A stretch of 64,000 bases of DNA, taken from Vibrio sp. DW001. Lineage in GTDB: Bacteria > Pseudomonadota > Gammaproteobacteria > Enterobacterales > Vibrionaceae. Location of the stretch: contig NZ_CP091975.1 in assembly GCF_029016285.1 (NCBI RefSeq), positions 1,984,001 through 2,048,000 on the forward strand. The letters run 5' to 3'. The notes under the pieces were generated by a model. The model saw nothing but the letters and a program-made list of their open reading frames with translations, did no database searches and had not been told where the DNA came from. This document shows positions 17,301-25,397 of the stretch, in pieces. Each line of letters starts with the position of its first letter. Position 1 is the stretch's first letter. Both the position numbers and the translations under genes were made by a program.

Positions 17301-19416
17301 TATGTTTCTGTTCAAGTGCAATAAAAGTCTTTTTTATTACTGCATCGAGCTCGCCAACCTGTGGGTTAATTCGCAGCGGTTTGTTTATTATCAACCTAGT
17401 CAGTTGCGATCCTTCATGAAACTTGTCATCACATAGAATATTAATCGTTTCTACGGCAAACAATGTATTCACCGTTTTAGACTCGGAATCCGTTAGCTTT
17501 GTTACCACCTGTTCAGACAAGGTCTCTATTTGCGTTTTCTCGCCTTGTATCACTTTAGCCATCAGTTCAGCTAGCGATGCTCGATTAAGGCCAGTTAAAT
17601 GAATATTGGTACAGGCGTGAGAGGCAAGATTACTGACAAGTTTAACCTTCTCACTTCCCGCGACAGCTGCCTTTTTAAATAGTGACTGGGTAAATGGCTT
17701 TTCATAGCCCGCGGCGCTTTGTCTTTGCAATACTGTCGCGGCATCGCTGGGCCGTATTGTGGCGATAAGATAAACATCGGCCATACTTAGAAGTCGAGTA
17801 GATAAATATTCAGCCGAGATTTCATCTATCCATTGCAGATCATCAACAAAAATAACCAAAGGAAGAGCATGGCTGTTTATCTGCTGTAGCTTAAGTATTG
17901 CGGCATCCAGCACCGAAAATTTCTTTTCCTTGCTCTGTTGATGAACGTTATCTATCGAACCAAAGTCATTGCCAAGTACCTTATCTATTCGGTCATCAAC
18001 CAATAGCCGTTCTCTCGCAGCCTGACCAACATGAACCACTTCCTCTGCGCCGTTAAGAATAGCGCCAATAACCTTGAGCGCACCTTCAGGGCTAGCTGCT
18101 TTTTTAATTAACCCTATTCCCTTATCTTTCCAGTCCCGCATAAGTTCAAGCCTAGGGGCTTCGCTAAGGATACTTTTTTCCAATGAACTCAGGCCAGTGT
18201 TCATAGATTGATGTCCTACTTCATTCACTAGCCTTAGCGAAATAATCTCTCCTTGCTTTTGAATTTCTTTGATATGTTGATTGACTAGGGCCGTCTTGCC
18301 AATACCGGGGTCGCCTGCAATTATCGCGATTCTATTAGTCACGACTGCTTGTTGCTTAGTACCCAGTAATTGCTTGTCACTGTTTTTTGAACGAAAGCGT
18401 TGATTGAGAGTAATTAGCTCGTCTTGTCGACCAATAAACAGAGAAGATTTCACCGCAATCGTTGGGATATCACTACTCGGACGCTCCAAAATCGCATAAC
18501 GTTGAGCAAATCGCCGTTGATCGTCTAGCAGCTCTTTCTTGGATTGAAGCGATTGTTCCACCTTTTGGTAAGGCTGAAAATTTTCGTCACTATATTGATA
18601 TACTATGGAAAGACCCAAGCTTTTATCTTTTTCATTTAGGTACTTAGCATAGGAAACAACCAAAGATAACAGAGCCAGTGAGTTATCATCTAGCTTGTGT
18701 GGGTTGTTGATATAAATGAGTTTGGACTCACCAACAGAGACGGCCAAAAGTAATTTAAACGCCAACGGAAATATGTTGTGTTCTTCGCTTTGCGAAAATG
18801 TTTTAAACAGCTTATGCAGTTCTCGCTTCGCTTCAGTGGACAAGAACAGCTCATGGTTCTCTAGGTGATGAGCCATTATTCCACCGAGCCCTGCACTGGA
18901 CGTGTCTTGAAGCACCGATTCCACTCTATCCAGCAAAAAACCACTCAGATCAAGATGCTCCTGAGCCGAATCGATAATAGAAGAACTAAAAGCATCGCCG
19001 ATTTCGTTAAATATGAAATCCACACCTTTGTCTAAAAAGCCCCCGGCAAAATCGTTCAGTAATCCACTGGTTCCAAGTGTAACGCCGGCCTTTATCGTCT
19101 GTTTGATCACCTGTACATTAGCAATATTTTTCAGGTCATTGCGGAGCAACTGCATCAGGGCTTCAAGAATGACAAATTCAGATGGGTCATCGCCGTTTGC
19201 ACTGATAACGATAACGTTGGTTTTATCACTATTACTTAGTTTGTGGTTAAACACACTCTGAGCAGAAAACAGAGCGACACCACTCGTGTCGGCAGTGGTT
19301 TGCTCATTATCAATGAAACTGTTCAGGTCTGTGCTAGAAAGTTCTATCAGTAACGGAGTAGAGACCGCTCTTTCCAGATCGCTAACATAATTACTATATA
19401 ACTTTGTTTTTCTCAT
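14323..19416 (-). CDS. Giant STAND-like NTPase with TPR repeats and C-terminal membrane anchor
   Basis: A 1,697-residue protein. Residues 1-320 look like a worn ATPase half without a P-loop; KLIYINNPHKLDDNSLALL resembles a decayed Walker B region. An AAA_16/NACHT-like module begins at FIGRQDEL (about 326), with Walker A GDPGIGKT at 368-375 and Walker B LVIFVDDLQWID with Asp525-Asp526. A helical region follows. From about 950 to 1600 there are about fourteen TPR-type units of 46 residues, most ending in a tryptophan followed by an alternating aromatic pattern. The last 65 residues hold two or three hydrophobic helices. This sensor-NTPase-effector build is that of STAND proteins used in signalling, regulation or antiphage defence. 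Here the membrane part is C-terminal, an unusual order. It stands alone. The function is unknown and the defence role is an inference. Confidence 0.82.
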   Translation of the reverse strand: MRKTKLYSNYVSDLERAVSTPLLIELSSTDLNSFIDNEQTTADTSGVALFSAQSVFNHKLSNSDKTNVIVISANGDDPSEFVILEALMQLLRNDLKNIANVQVIKQTIKAGVTLGTSGLLNDFAGGFLDKGVDFIFNEIGDAFSSSIIDSAQEHLDLSGFLLDRVESVLQDTSSAGLGGIMAHHLENHELFLSTEAKRELHKLFKTFSQSEEHNIFPLAFKLLLAVSVGESKLIYINNPHKLDDNSLALLSLVVSYAKYLNEKDKSLGLSIVYQYSDENFQPYQKVEQSLQSKKELLDDQRRFAQRYAILERPSSDIPTIAVKSSLFIGRQDELITLNQRFRSKNSDKQLLGTKQQAVVTNRIAIIAGDPGIGKTALVNQHIKEIQKQGEIISLRLVNEVGHQSMNTGLSSLEKSILSEAPRLELMRDWKDKGIGLIKKAASPEGALKVIGAILNGAEEVVHVGQAARERLLVDDRIDKVLGNDFGSIDNVHQQSKEKKFSVLDAAILKLQQINSHALPLVIFVDDLQWIDEISAEYLSTRLLSMADVYLIATIRPSDAATVLQRQSAAGYEKPFTQSLFKKAAVAGSEKVKLVSNLASHACTNIHLTGLNRASLAELMAKVIQGEKTQIETLSEQVVTKLTDSESKTVNTLFAVETINILCDDKFHEGSQLTRLIINKPLRINPQVGELDAVIKKTFIALEQKHKASLSHYTNAKDFHSFNLMAYAVLEERLHLLRQYFSEFGTTAVSTLLFSSVMGTPFSSALVKNSLAALAASNAPELAPLKTHLLEGGSDSSLNEEHYVIIEEVYEILKRYMGEQGKYQYRHALLHTFLTMQFDYLVQDRFADEIEAATDTMYRIILDVVEVQHKAQPFYNKAIDSLDSADTSERLFYQTVESSIAKRAKQSAKSGWVRISYKKSMALAISLSAVNRIEEAIVLEEELLAVCEEGYQHDKDAWVNEYRETLTLLASSYEDVGNFSKAISLHKKALSLTEKTIDSVSELDAVVQSNLATCYISAGRIEESLRIVASLIPLLKRNYESLLGTWGQLYVSNLLSQAYSFKKLNRFNDAIALEEIALSICKREYEIAESEWERYYITCMGNLGSSYVTLGRIDEAIKIEQQALKVTEACYHRAPRLWKKDYLTRLVNLAATLKKTDRVDDAISMEQQAYVISEVEYDKTPMVWIEYHTQIMTNLASSYNQTGRADEAIALNKEVLAILKVEATDSPKVWSKSYVNILNNLAVSYISVSQIEQAIVLQETAHSISSKEYDKAPKLWVEEHVTALSGLASAYKKNTQYELAIELEQEALRIVLQEAVTQPAAWLEKKVSINRNLAVSYGKVGRCEEAIAIEEDLLRQIEEQYNHDSKVWAVDYVISLSNLASSYKKQGHLNDAIALEERALEITRAECQQSPKEWAKYHAEVLANLAYSYSESENVAEAIFLSCEAVKLTSIEYEKAPSLWAYSYVNSLDSLSMCYLAIDQVEKAMSCAEKALKVTEIERDISQNVWERSYATSLSNLATCYKKGDRLEEAIITERKALWIRRVASEKEPGRWGEEFAYCLDALANLYMQVDREEEALSLNKKALEIVDLIEKNKSEGRAVTWDQFDFDDALLSDTKHISHYRRWISRVYVVFSWMFGVLFFIAVFGAVSSGEPKMALICSAIAVLLLPPLRKLAYRFTKRELSFINRVVMVLVLLALL

Positions 19417-19519
19417 TAAATGACCAACCCTAAAACTGCCTATTCAAGGGCTAACTTACTCAAATATGTGAAGAATTACTATGTGGAATTGAAGATAAGT
19501 CTTTAGAAACGGTGAAAAG

Positions 19520-20035
19520 TTAGGATAACACTCTTTGGTATTGATTCGCATCTTCCATATGGCCATTTAATTCAGTGTAGTTGCACTGTCTTTGAACAAG
19601 ATGAAAACCATTCTTAGTTAAAATTTTATTTGACCCAACGTTACTCACAAGTGCAATCGCGTTTACGTATTTAAGCCCTGATGTTTTTGTTAGCAGAGTT
19701 AGCAGTTTTCTGACCGCACTAGAGGCCACACCCTGAGATGTATAAGATCTTCCAATCCTATACCCCATTTCTCCGTGTTCGCGTTTATCATCTATACGAT
19801 GTAAATTTATACGTCCACAGATAGTGCCAATATCATTTTTTATCAACATTGGATACATCAGACCATTATCATACTCTATCAAGAAATCCGAGATCTGCTG
19901 TTTAACGCCTGAAAGGGAATAGAAACGGTCTTCACGGGAAGGGACATGTTCTTCAAACCAACGTTTATTATCGACTTCAAATTTCAAAAGTGCTTCGGCG
20001 TCTTTCTGGCGAACTAAGTGCAGTGATATTTCCAT
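19520..20035 (-). CDS. GNAT acetyltransferase, RimJ/RimL type
   Basis: A 171-residue acetyl-CoA-dependent N-acetyltransferase. The segment MGYRIGRSYTSQGVASSAVRKLL is the motif A region with the Q/RxxGxG/A-like acetyl-CoA loop (SQGVAS), and SNVGSNKILTKNGF is the usual motif B region of the RimJ/RimL group. That group includes ribosomal protein acetyltransferases and antibiotic or metabolite acetylases; the substrate is unknown. AGGA lies 9 bases before the ATG. It follows the giant NTPase in sequence but is a separate unit upstream of it on the same strand, with about 100 bases between, so co-transcription is possible. Confidence 0.85.
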   Translation of the reverse strand: MEISLHLVRQKDAEALLKFEVDNKRWFEEHVPSREDRFYSLSGVKQQISDFLIEYDNGLMYPMLIKNDIGTICGRINLHRIDDKREHGEMGYRIGRSYTSQGVASSAVRKLLTLLTKTSGLKYVNAIALVSNVGSNKILTKNGFHLVQRQCNYTELNGHMEDANQYQRVLS

Positions 20036-20083
20036 TATCGCTATCCTAACGCTTAATAGTCGACTTTATACCGAGACATTATA

Positions 20084-20830
20084 TCAACGGTATTTATCGT
20101 AGATTCCGTCGATGACGCCTTCTTTTTTAAGTTTAACAATCGCCTTGTTGAACCGAATAACCGCTGCTTTCTTTGTTGGATGAAAACGGATCATCATATC
20201 CAATGAATGGTAAGGTTTACTTAGAACAGCTTTGTCTTCTAAATGCTGACTCGTGACCTGATATTGAGCAAAATCTTTGTTCATAAGTACTTGAGAAAGA
20301 CGACCTGCCACCAACAGTTGGATTAACTTATTTTCATTTTTGACAGGATAAGAACCGATACGTCCGTCTTCAAAGTAAGGAGTATACTTGGGATAATAGT
20401 AACCCTTCACGACGCCTATAGTTTCACCTAATAAATCTTCCTGAGAATCTACCTGTACATAACTCTCTTTATTAAACAAAATAATTTCATCCGCCACTGC
20501 AAATGGGATGCTGTAAATACCTGGAACACTAGAGTCGCTTCTATAGGCGGGGTTTGTCATCGGTTCAATATGTAATTCGCCAGTCTCGAACAGGTGAAGT
20601 GCGCGATTAAAAGGAACCCTTACATACTCAATAGTATCGCCTGTTTCTTGAGACAGGGCTTTGAATATATCTTTGATTGTTCCTGTTCGAGCGTCGTCTT
20701 CATTAAAAAAGTACGGAGGAAAAGAACCAGTGTGTAACATTACGCGTAACGTGTCTGCGACGCTGGCATAGGAGAAAGTAGAAGCCAATATGACAATGGC
20801 CAATTTTAAATTATTTAGCAGGAGCTTCAT
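20084..20830 (-). CDS. Periplasmic substrate-binding protein (SBP_bac_3 type)
   Basis: A 248-residue secreted protein. The start at 20830 gives a normal signal peptide (MKLLLNNLKLAIVILASTFS, cut after SVA) and has AAGGGA upstream; the longer frame from 20890 would bury it. The mature part, opening LRVMLHTGSFPPYFF, is a type II periplasmic-binding fold typical of polar amino acid binders. No permease or ATPase gene is nearby, so it is an orphan: it may serve a sensor kinase or a remote transporter, or work as an enzyme-like binding protein. Confidence 0.8.
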   Translation of the reverse strand: MKLLLNNLKLAIVILASTFSYASVADTLRVMLHTGSFPPYFFNEDDARTGTIKDIFKALSQETGDTIEYVRVPFNRALHLFETGELHIEPMTNPAYRSDSSVPGIYSIPFAVADEIILFNKESYVQVDSQEDLLGETIGVVKGYYYPKYTPYFEDGRIGSYPVKNENKLIQLLVAGRLSQVLMNKDFAQYQVTSQHLEDKAVLSKPYHSLDMMIRFHPTKKAAVIRFNKAIVKLKKEGVIDGIYDKYR

Positions 20831-21133
20831 TACAATCCCTTTAGTAAGAATTAAGTGAATGCGGATTACCACCTTATTCACCAACTGCATTGATAAGATT
20901 GTAGTTTATACAATACGCACAACAGATCAAATGATCTTCTGTGATTTGTAACCGTTTTATGACATAGATTGTCAAGGTCATCATTGTAAAAAACTAAGTT
21001 GTATTGGAGTAAGACCTTCTTAGCTGCTGCAAATTATCTTATTCGACACAATGAATAAAAATCGGCTATTGATAGATTAATGATATAAACGCAACTATCG
21101 TCTAACGGACTTGCTAGGTTTTATTAAACTCGA

Positions 21134-21412
21134 TCACTTATTTCGTATCCACTTCCATAAGGCAATGACTCCCTCAATCAATACGTAAGATAAACTCATC
21201 TTGACTTGTTCTTGGCTAATTCGGGAAAAATCACGGTTGTATTTCTTAATAGCATCAACGGACGTTGCGGCTGTAATTGGACCCCCATCGAGTTCAAAAT
21301 TCTGATCGATCAAAGCGAGTTTGTCCGCTTGGTAATACTCTGAAATGGTTTCCAAATAGGTAAAATCCGTAATTTGATTATTTGGAAACGTGAAAAATTG
21401 ATATCTTGGCAT
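21134..21412 (-). CDS. Hypothetical protein
   Basis: A 92-residue protein of no family I recognise, polar for most of its length and ending in a tryptophan-rich amphipathic stretch (VLIEGVIALWKWIRNK). GGA lies 7 bases before the ATG at 21412, which I prefer to the ATG at 21427 that has no ribosome site. A perfect 14-bp inverted repeat lies just upstream. Composition and codon use look normal for the region. Moderate confidence that it is expressed. Confidence 0.5.
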   Translation of the reverse strand: MPRYQFFTFPNNQITDFTYLETISEYYQADKLALIDQNFELDGGPITAATSVDAIKKYNRDFSRISQEQVKMSLSYVLIEGVIALWKWIRNK

Positions 21413-21438
21413 TTCTTTTTCCGTCATTTAAACATCAC

Positions 21439-21478
21439 AATTATAAGTAATTAACTTAATAGTCAATTACTTATAATT
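21439..21478. repeat. Perfect 14-bp inverted repeat
   Basis: AATTATAAGTAATT at 21439-21452 is repeated in perfect inverted form at 21465-21478, with a 12-base spacer. It sits directly upstream of the small gene at 21412, where it could be an operator or, as RNA, a hairpin next to the translation start. The rest of the 21428-21762 interval is AT-rich and holds the promoter of the VOC gene. Confidence 0.6.
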
Positions 21479-21762
21479 AATACGTCGCGATTCTACCTTG
21501 TAAATTATCAAAATCTTATATTGCCGTCACAAATATGGAAAAAATGCCTATTTGTCGAATGACATTGAGTTTCGGACACATACGATGTTGTTTAAAAAAG
21601 GGTTGGTTATGTATAAAGCTCAACGTTAGTAAATAACCATATCAATAACATATAATTATTATCTTAATAAGTTATGATAATTTTTATTAATAGCAATTCT
21701 TCCATATACTCTTCTCATCGAAACACGAAACGAAACGAATAATTGGATTACTGGAGAAATTT

Positions 21763-22248
21763 ATGAAAATGAATCACGTTGGTATCATGGTCGGCAATAT
21801 GGATAAAGCGGTTGAGTTTTACACAAGGGCGTTAGGTTTAGAAATCGTGATGAACAATACGAAAGTAACGGAAGAGCGCGAAACCGCAATTGGCCGCATG
21901 TGTATTGCCGTTTTCGGGGAAGGCTTTAAAGGTTTTAACATCGCTCATTTACTGACCAATGACGGTATTGGGTTCGAGTTGTTTGAAATGAAGGAACGTC
22001 AAGAGCGCCACGACGTCGATTTCTCTCGTATTGGTATTTTTCACTTCTGTCTTCAAACCGATGATTTCCACGGTGTGATTAAGCGTACTGAAGAATTTGG
22101 CGGAAAAGTACGCATGGACATTATGCGATACCACCCTGAAGACGATAACAATAAAGCGCAGATGGTTTACCTAGAAGACCCGTTTGGTAATCTATTCGAA
22201 CTGTACTCGCACACTTATGAAGAAACTTACGCTGCAGATTACGAGTAA
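21763..22248 (+). CDS. VOC-superfamily (glyoxalase/dioxygenase fold) protein
   Basis: A 161-residue metal-binding protein of the vicinal oxygen chelate superfamily. The opening MNHVGIMVGNMDKAVEFYTRALGLE is diagnostic, with the first ligand His4 or His5. The other likely ligands are the Glu of GIGFELFEM, the His of IGIFHFCLQ and the Glu of GNLFELYSH. Lactoylglutathione lyase, epimerases, resistance proteins and dioxygenases share this fold; the length and two paired modules leave the reaction open. TGGAG lies 8 bases before the ATG. It is a single gene. Confidence 0.85.
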   Translation: MKMNHVGIMVGNMDKAVEFYTRALGLEIVMNNTKVTEERETAIGRMCIAVFGEGFKGFNIAHLLTNDGIGFELFEMKERQERHDVDFSRIGIFHFCLQTDDFHGVIKRTEEFGGKVRMDIMRYHPEDDNNKAQMVYLEDPFGNLFELYSHTYEETYAADYE

Positions 22249-22273
22249 TCTAACGTCGTAAATTAAACTAAGA

Positions 22274-22300
22274 AAAGGATTGGCTTTTTGACAATCCTTT
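22274..22300 (+). terminator. Probable terminator after the VOC gene
   Basis: AAAGGATTG and CAATCCTTT form a perfect 9-bp stem about 26 bases after the stop codon. The loop is T-rich, but no T-run follows the stem, so termination strength is uncertain. Confidence 0.45.
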
Positions 22301-22388
22301 CTACACCAAATCAACGGGTTCCCTATCCAATCAAAAGACGTCGTTCTTAATCCTATTTTTACTGGGTCTGGCTTAGTCGTTTGATGAT

Positions 22389-22580
22389 CTACTCTTTTGC
22401 CGCAATCCTTACGCCCAACCAACCTAAAAACAACATAAGGAAAGGAACGGAGGCTAGCGTTATTTCTGTCATAGGCGCATTAACGAATATCTTGGCACCC
22501 AATAGGTGCGCTCCAACGTTTAAAACGATGACAGCACCGGCAATGGCAAATAGACGCATTTCTTTCTTAACACTATTCAT
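22389..22580 (-). CDS. Small two-helix membrane protein next to alternative oxidase
   Basis: A 63-residue protein with two hydrophobic helices (roughly residues 10-28 and 40-57) and a short basic N terminus (MNSVKKEMRLF). The ATG at 22580 has GGAGAG 7 bases upstream, which decides it over an in-frame TTG at 22595. It lies 48 bases downstream of the alternative oxidase gene on the same strand, so it is likely co-transcribed and may help that membrane enzyme. I do not know a family name. Confidence 0.65.
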   Translation of the reverse strand: MNSVKKEMRLFAIAGAVIVLNVGAHLLGAKIFVNAPMTEITLASVPFLMLFLGWLGVRIAAKE

Positions 22581-22642
22581 TCTTATACTCTCCAATTAAA
22601 ATATTGAGATCGATGACTTCCAACTAATAGATAATCAGTAAG

Positions 22643-23305
22643 TTAATATTGGTGCTCTGGTAGGTTTTTACTTTGATAACAATCCGCAAATTCATGATTT
22701 CTATCTCGGTGTTTTGCTTCGTCTTCACGGATTTTTAAAATAACATCTCTCAACTTCGCATCTGAGGGTAACTGGTAGTAATCAATTGCCATTTGAGGCG
22801 CAGATATGTTTTCTACCTTTCCTTCATCAATTCGTGCTAAGTATTCTGTATAGCTTTTACATGCCTCTTCTTCAAAATACCCGACTATTCTATGAGCGAT
22901 TTTTGACGATAAAATATAGATTGTACTGTACAAAACAATGAAAACAGCCTGCCCTATTAAAACCAATAATCTTTCTATCCAGCTTGGTTTCGCAATATTC
23001 AAGAAAATCATTAAATGCATCCTCTCATTTTCTGCTTCATCTAATAGCTCTTTAATCCATCCTTGGTCATCTTTCATTCTTCGTAGCGCTTTAAGATGGT
23101 TGAACATACCCGCAACCATTCCCGGTACCGCTGCAATGGTTTCTAAAATCACCGCACGTTTAGCATATTTGTCCCCATAGAATAAATTAAGTAAAAACTT
23201 AAGGTATTGAGTTATTCGATAAGCGACATGCTCTGAAATTTTTGTCGCATCTCTGTGCGTAAGTTGAAAATCTTGCATTACAGTATTAACCAAGTATGGG
23301 CTCAA
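22643..23305 (-). CDS. aox: Alternative oxidase (ubiquinol oxidase)
   Basis: Membrane-bound diiron oxidase that moves electrons from ubiquinol to oxygen without pumping protons. All four iron-ligand motifs are present: LETIAAVPGMV, ENERMH (ExxH), FEEEAC and EDEAKH (ExxH). The 220-residue length is typical of bacterial versions, which lack the plant N-terminal domain. The start is taken as TTG at 23305, since AAAGG lies 7 bases before it, while the ATG at 23278 has no ribosome site. In marine vibrios this enzyme is linked to nitric oxide and stress tolerance. It heads a likely two-gene operon with the small membrane protein and is divergent from a MocR-type regulator. Confidence 0.92.
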   Translation of the reverse strand: MSPYLVNTVMQDFQLTHRDATKISEHVAYRITQYLKFLLNLFYGDKYAKRAVILETIAAVPGMVAGMFNHLKALRRMKDDQGWIKELLDEAENERMHLMIFLNIAKPSWIERLLVLIGQAVFIVLYSTIYILSSKIAHRIVGYFEEEACKSYTEYLARIDEGKVENISAPQMAIDYYQLPSDAKLRDVILKIREDEAKHRDRNHEFADCYQSKNLPEHQY

Positions 23306-23384
23306 GTCGGTACCTTTCGATCATAAAATAAGTACAACCAGAGCCTCTTTTAACGTTGCTCGATTATATCAATGGTTCGTCGTT

Positions 23385-23424
23385 CTATAATAGATACAGA
23401 AACTAGACTATTATGTATAACAGA
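23385..23424. promoter_or_regulatory. Imperfect direct repeats in the aox/MocR intergenic region
   Basis: CTATAATAGATACAGA at 23385-23400 and CTATTATGTATAACAGA at 23408-23424 are two similar copies 23 bases apart, about two helical turns. MocR-type regulators usually bind direct repeats, so these are plausible sites for the divergent regulator. Confidence 0.45.
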
Positions 23425-23456
23425 CAATATAAGTACCACTACCTAAGTGAAGTCCA

Positions 23457-24866
23457 TTGGCTAAATATATAGAGCTTGCAGAACAGATTAAAAGTCAAAT
23501 TCAGAGCAACGTCTGGGAAATAGGCGGTAAACTCCCATCATTGCGAAAACAAACTGAGTTATCAGGACTTAGTTTAATGACGGTAATGAATGCCTACCAA
23601 TTGTTAGCGAATCAGGGTTGGGTGGTGTCTCATTCTCGTTCAGGTTACATTGTTGCGCCTCAGGTCGAAGATTTTCCGATCCTATCTCACCAAAAAGACC
23701 CGCAGATAACTGAATCTGTCGATATCAATGATTTTGTATTTGATATCTTGCAAGCCAGTCGAAAAAAAACAATGACCAATTTTGGATTTGCGTATCCAGA
23801 TCCAAACCTTTACCCTCAAAATCAAGTCAACAAGTCTTTGATTCAAGCCGCACGAAAGATGCCCGCGTCACATGCCCTAGATAATCTTCCGCCAGGCAAT
23901 GAAACCTTGCGCAAAATAATCGCGAAACGATATGCCGCTCAAGGTATGAATATCAACCCTGAGGAAATAGTGATCACAGCTGGGGCGCTGGAAGCACTAA
24001 ACTTAAGTTTACAAGCAGTAACACAAGCCGGTGACTGGGTTGTCGTTGAGTCTCCGACATTCTATAGCGCTCTTCAGTCACTAGAAAGATTGAACCTACG
24101 CGCGCTTTCTATCAATACACACCCTAAAGAAGGGATCGATCTTGATTCCCTCGAAAAAACACTTGAAACGCACAAGGTTAAAGCATGTTGGTTAATGACT
24201 AACTGCCAAAACCCATTAGGTTTTACGCTATCCGATGAAAAGAAAATTCGTCTCGTTGAATTACTTACAAAGCACAATGTCCATCTGATAGAAGACGATG
24301 TTTACAGCGAGCTCTACTATGGTGGCACTAAACCACGACCTGCAAAAGCTTATGACAACAAGGGTATGGTTCTACATTGTTCTTCTTTTTCTAAATCGCT
24401 CGTCGCAGGATTTCGTATCGGATGGGTAGCCGCAGGAACTCGTGCATTACAGATTCAGAAGATTCAGTTAATGAGTACATTATCCACAAGTGCACCCGTT
24501 CAATTAACACTCGCTAATTACTTATCTACTCGACATTATGAAACTCACTTGCGTCAGTTGAGGAGAACGTTAGAGCAGAGAAAATTTCAAACTTGGCAGT
24601 TATTACGAGACCACTTCCCAAAAGAAGCCAATGCATATTACTCAACGGGTGGCTATTTTATATGGGTTGTGCTTCCCGAGCATGTTAATGCTACCGAGCT
24701 TTATAGACTCGCTCTGCAAGAAAATATTAGCATTGCTCCAGGAGAAATGTTTGCAACAAATCAGCAGTTCATCCATTGCTTTAGATTGAATGCTTCACTA
24801 GAGATATCTGACAGCGTTATATTGGCAATCAAACGATTAGGGTCGCTTTTAGAGACATTAATTTAA
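23457..24866 (+). CDS. MocR-type regulator (GntR helix-turn-helix fused to aminotransferase domain)
   Basis: A 469-residue fusion. Residues 1-70 form a GntR winged helix (LPSLRKQTELSGLSLMTVMNAY, then a wing ending SRSGYIV). The rest is a fold-type I aminotransferase domain with the PLP-binding lysine in SSFSKSLVAGFRIGW and the NCQNPLGFTL and DDVYSEL motifs. Such proteins use PLP as a ligand sensor or bind an amino compound. It starts with TTG at 23457, with no strong ribosome site. It is divergent from the alternative oxidase, so that gene is a likely target, though family members often also regulate amino acid or PLP genes. Confidence 0.88.
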   Translation: MAKYIELAEQIKSQIQSNVWEIGGKLPSLRKQTELSGLSLMTVMNAYQLLANQGWVVSHSRSGYIVAPQVEDFPILSHQKDPQITESVDINDFVFDILQASRKKTMTNFGFAYPDPNLYPQNQVNKSLIQAARKMPASHALDNLPPGNETLRKIIAKRYAAQGMNINPEEIVITAGALEALNLSLQAVTQAGDWVVVESPTFYSALQSLERLNLRALSINTHPKEGIDLDSLEKTLETHKVKACWLMTNCQNPLGFTLSDEKKIRLVELLTKHNVHLIEDDVYSELYYGGTKPRPAKAYDNKGMVLHCSSFSKSLVAGFRIGWVAAGTRALQIQKIQLMSTLSTSAPVQLTLANYLSTRHYETHLRQLRRTLEQRKFQTWQLLRDHFPKEANAYYSTGGYFIWVVLPEHVNATELYRLALQENISIAPGEMFATNQQFIHCFRLNASLEISDSVILAIKRLGSLLETLI

Positions 24867-24944
24867 ATTCTGGCGTCGTCATAGTGCGCTAAGTACAACA
24901 ACTACGGTTCACCTCATCGTCCCTGACTTTTATCGGCTTCAATA

Positions 24945-25397
24945 TCATGGTTTGTTGTTTGGAATTAGGTTGTCTAAGGCGAGATTTAACTCACTGAGCA
25001 AATCGGATAACTGAGCCATCGATTCCAAACCGATTTCATCAGCAAGTCGTAAAGCAAACGTCCCATGATGTGGGCTTATTTTTGCAATAGACTCTAAACC
25101 TTTCTCGGTGGGCTTAAGTAACATGGCTTTTCGATGAGACGGATTCGATATCGATTCAAGATACCCGTCATCTATCAACTTGGTACTTGTTCGTTGCACA
25201 CTCTGCCTTGTAATTCCCATTTTACGAGCGATATCAGCCTGAGTCCGTGGCCCATCAAGCACGGCTCCTAGCACTTGCCAGCGTGTAGCAGTTATGCCTG
25301 CAGGCGCGGCTAATTGCTCCGCAACTGTGAGGAATTTTCCATTCAATGCAAATATAGTTAACGCGAGCGAACTCAGTTCTTTTTTCGGGTCGGTCAT
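24945..25397 (-). CDS. MarR-family transcriptional regulator
   Basis: A 150-residue winged-helix dimer-forming repressor. TRWQVLGAVLDGPRTQADIARKMGITRQSVQRT is the MarR recognition region (about residues 38-70), followed by the wing DDGYLESISNPSHRKAMLL. Its start overlaps the end of the DJ-1/PfpI gene by 4 bases (ATGA), so the two are translationally coupled in one operon. A large palindrome upstream of that operon is the likely binding site for its own repression. The inducing ligand is unknown; many MarR proteins respond to oxidants or phenolics. Confidence 0.9.
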   Translation of the reverse strand: MTDPKKELSSLALTIFALNGKFLTVAEQLAAPAGITATRWQVLGAVLDGPRTQADIARKMGITRQSVQRTSTKLIDDGYLESISNPSHRKAMLLKPTEKGLESIAKISPHHGTFALRLADEIGLESMAQLSDLLSELNLALDNLIPNNKP

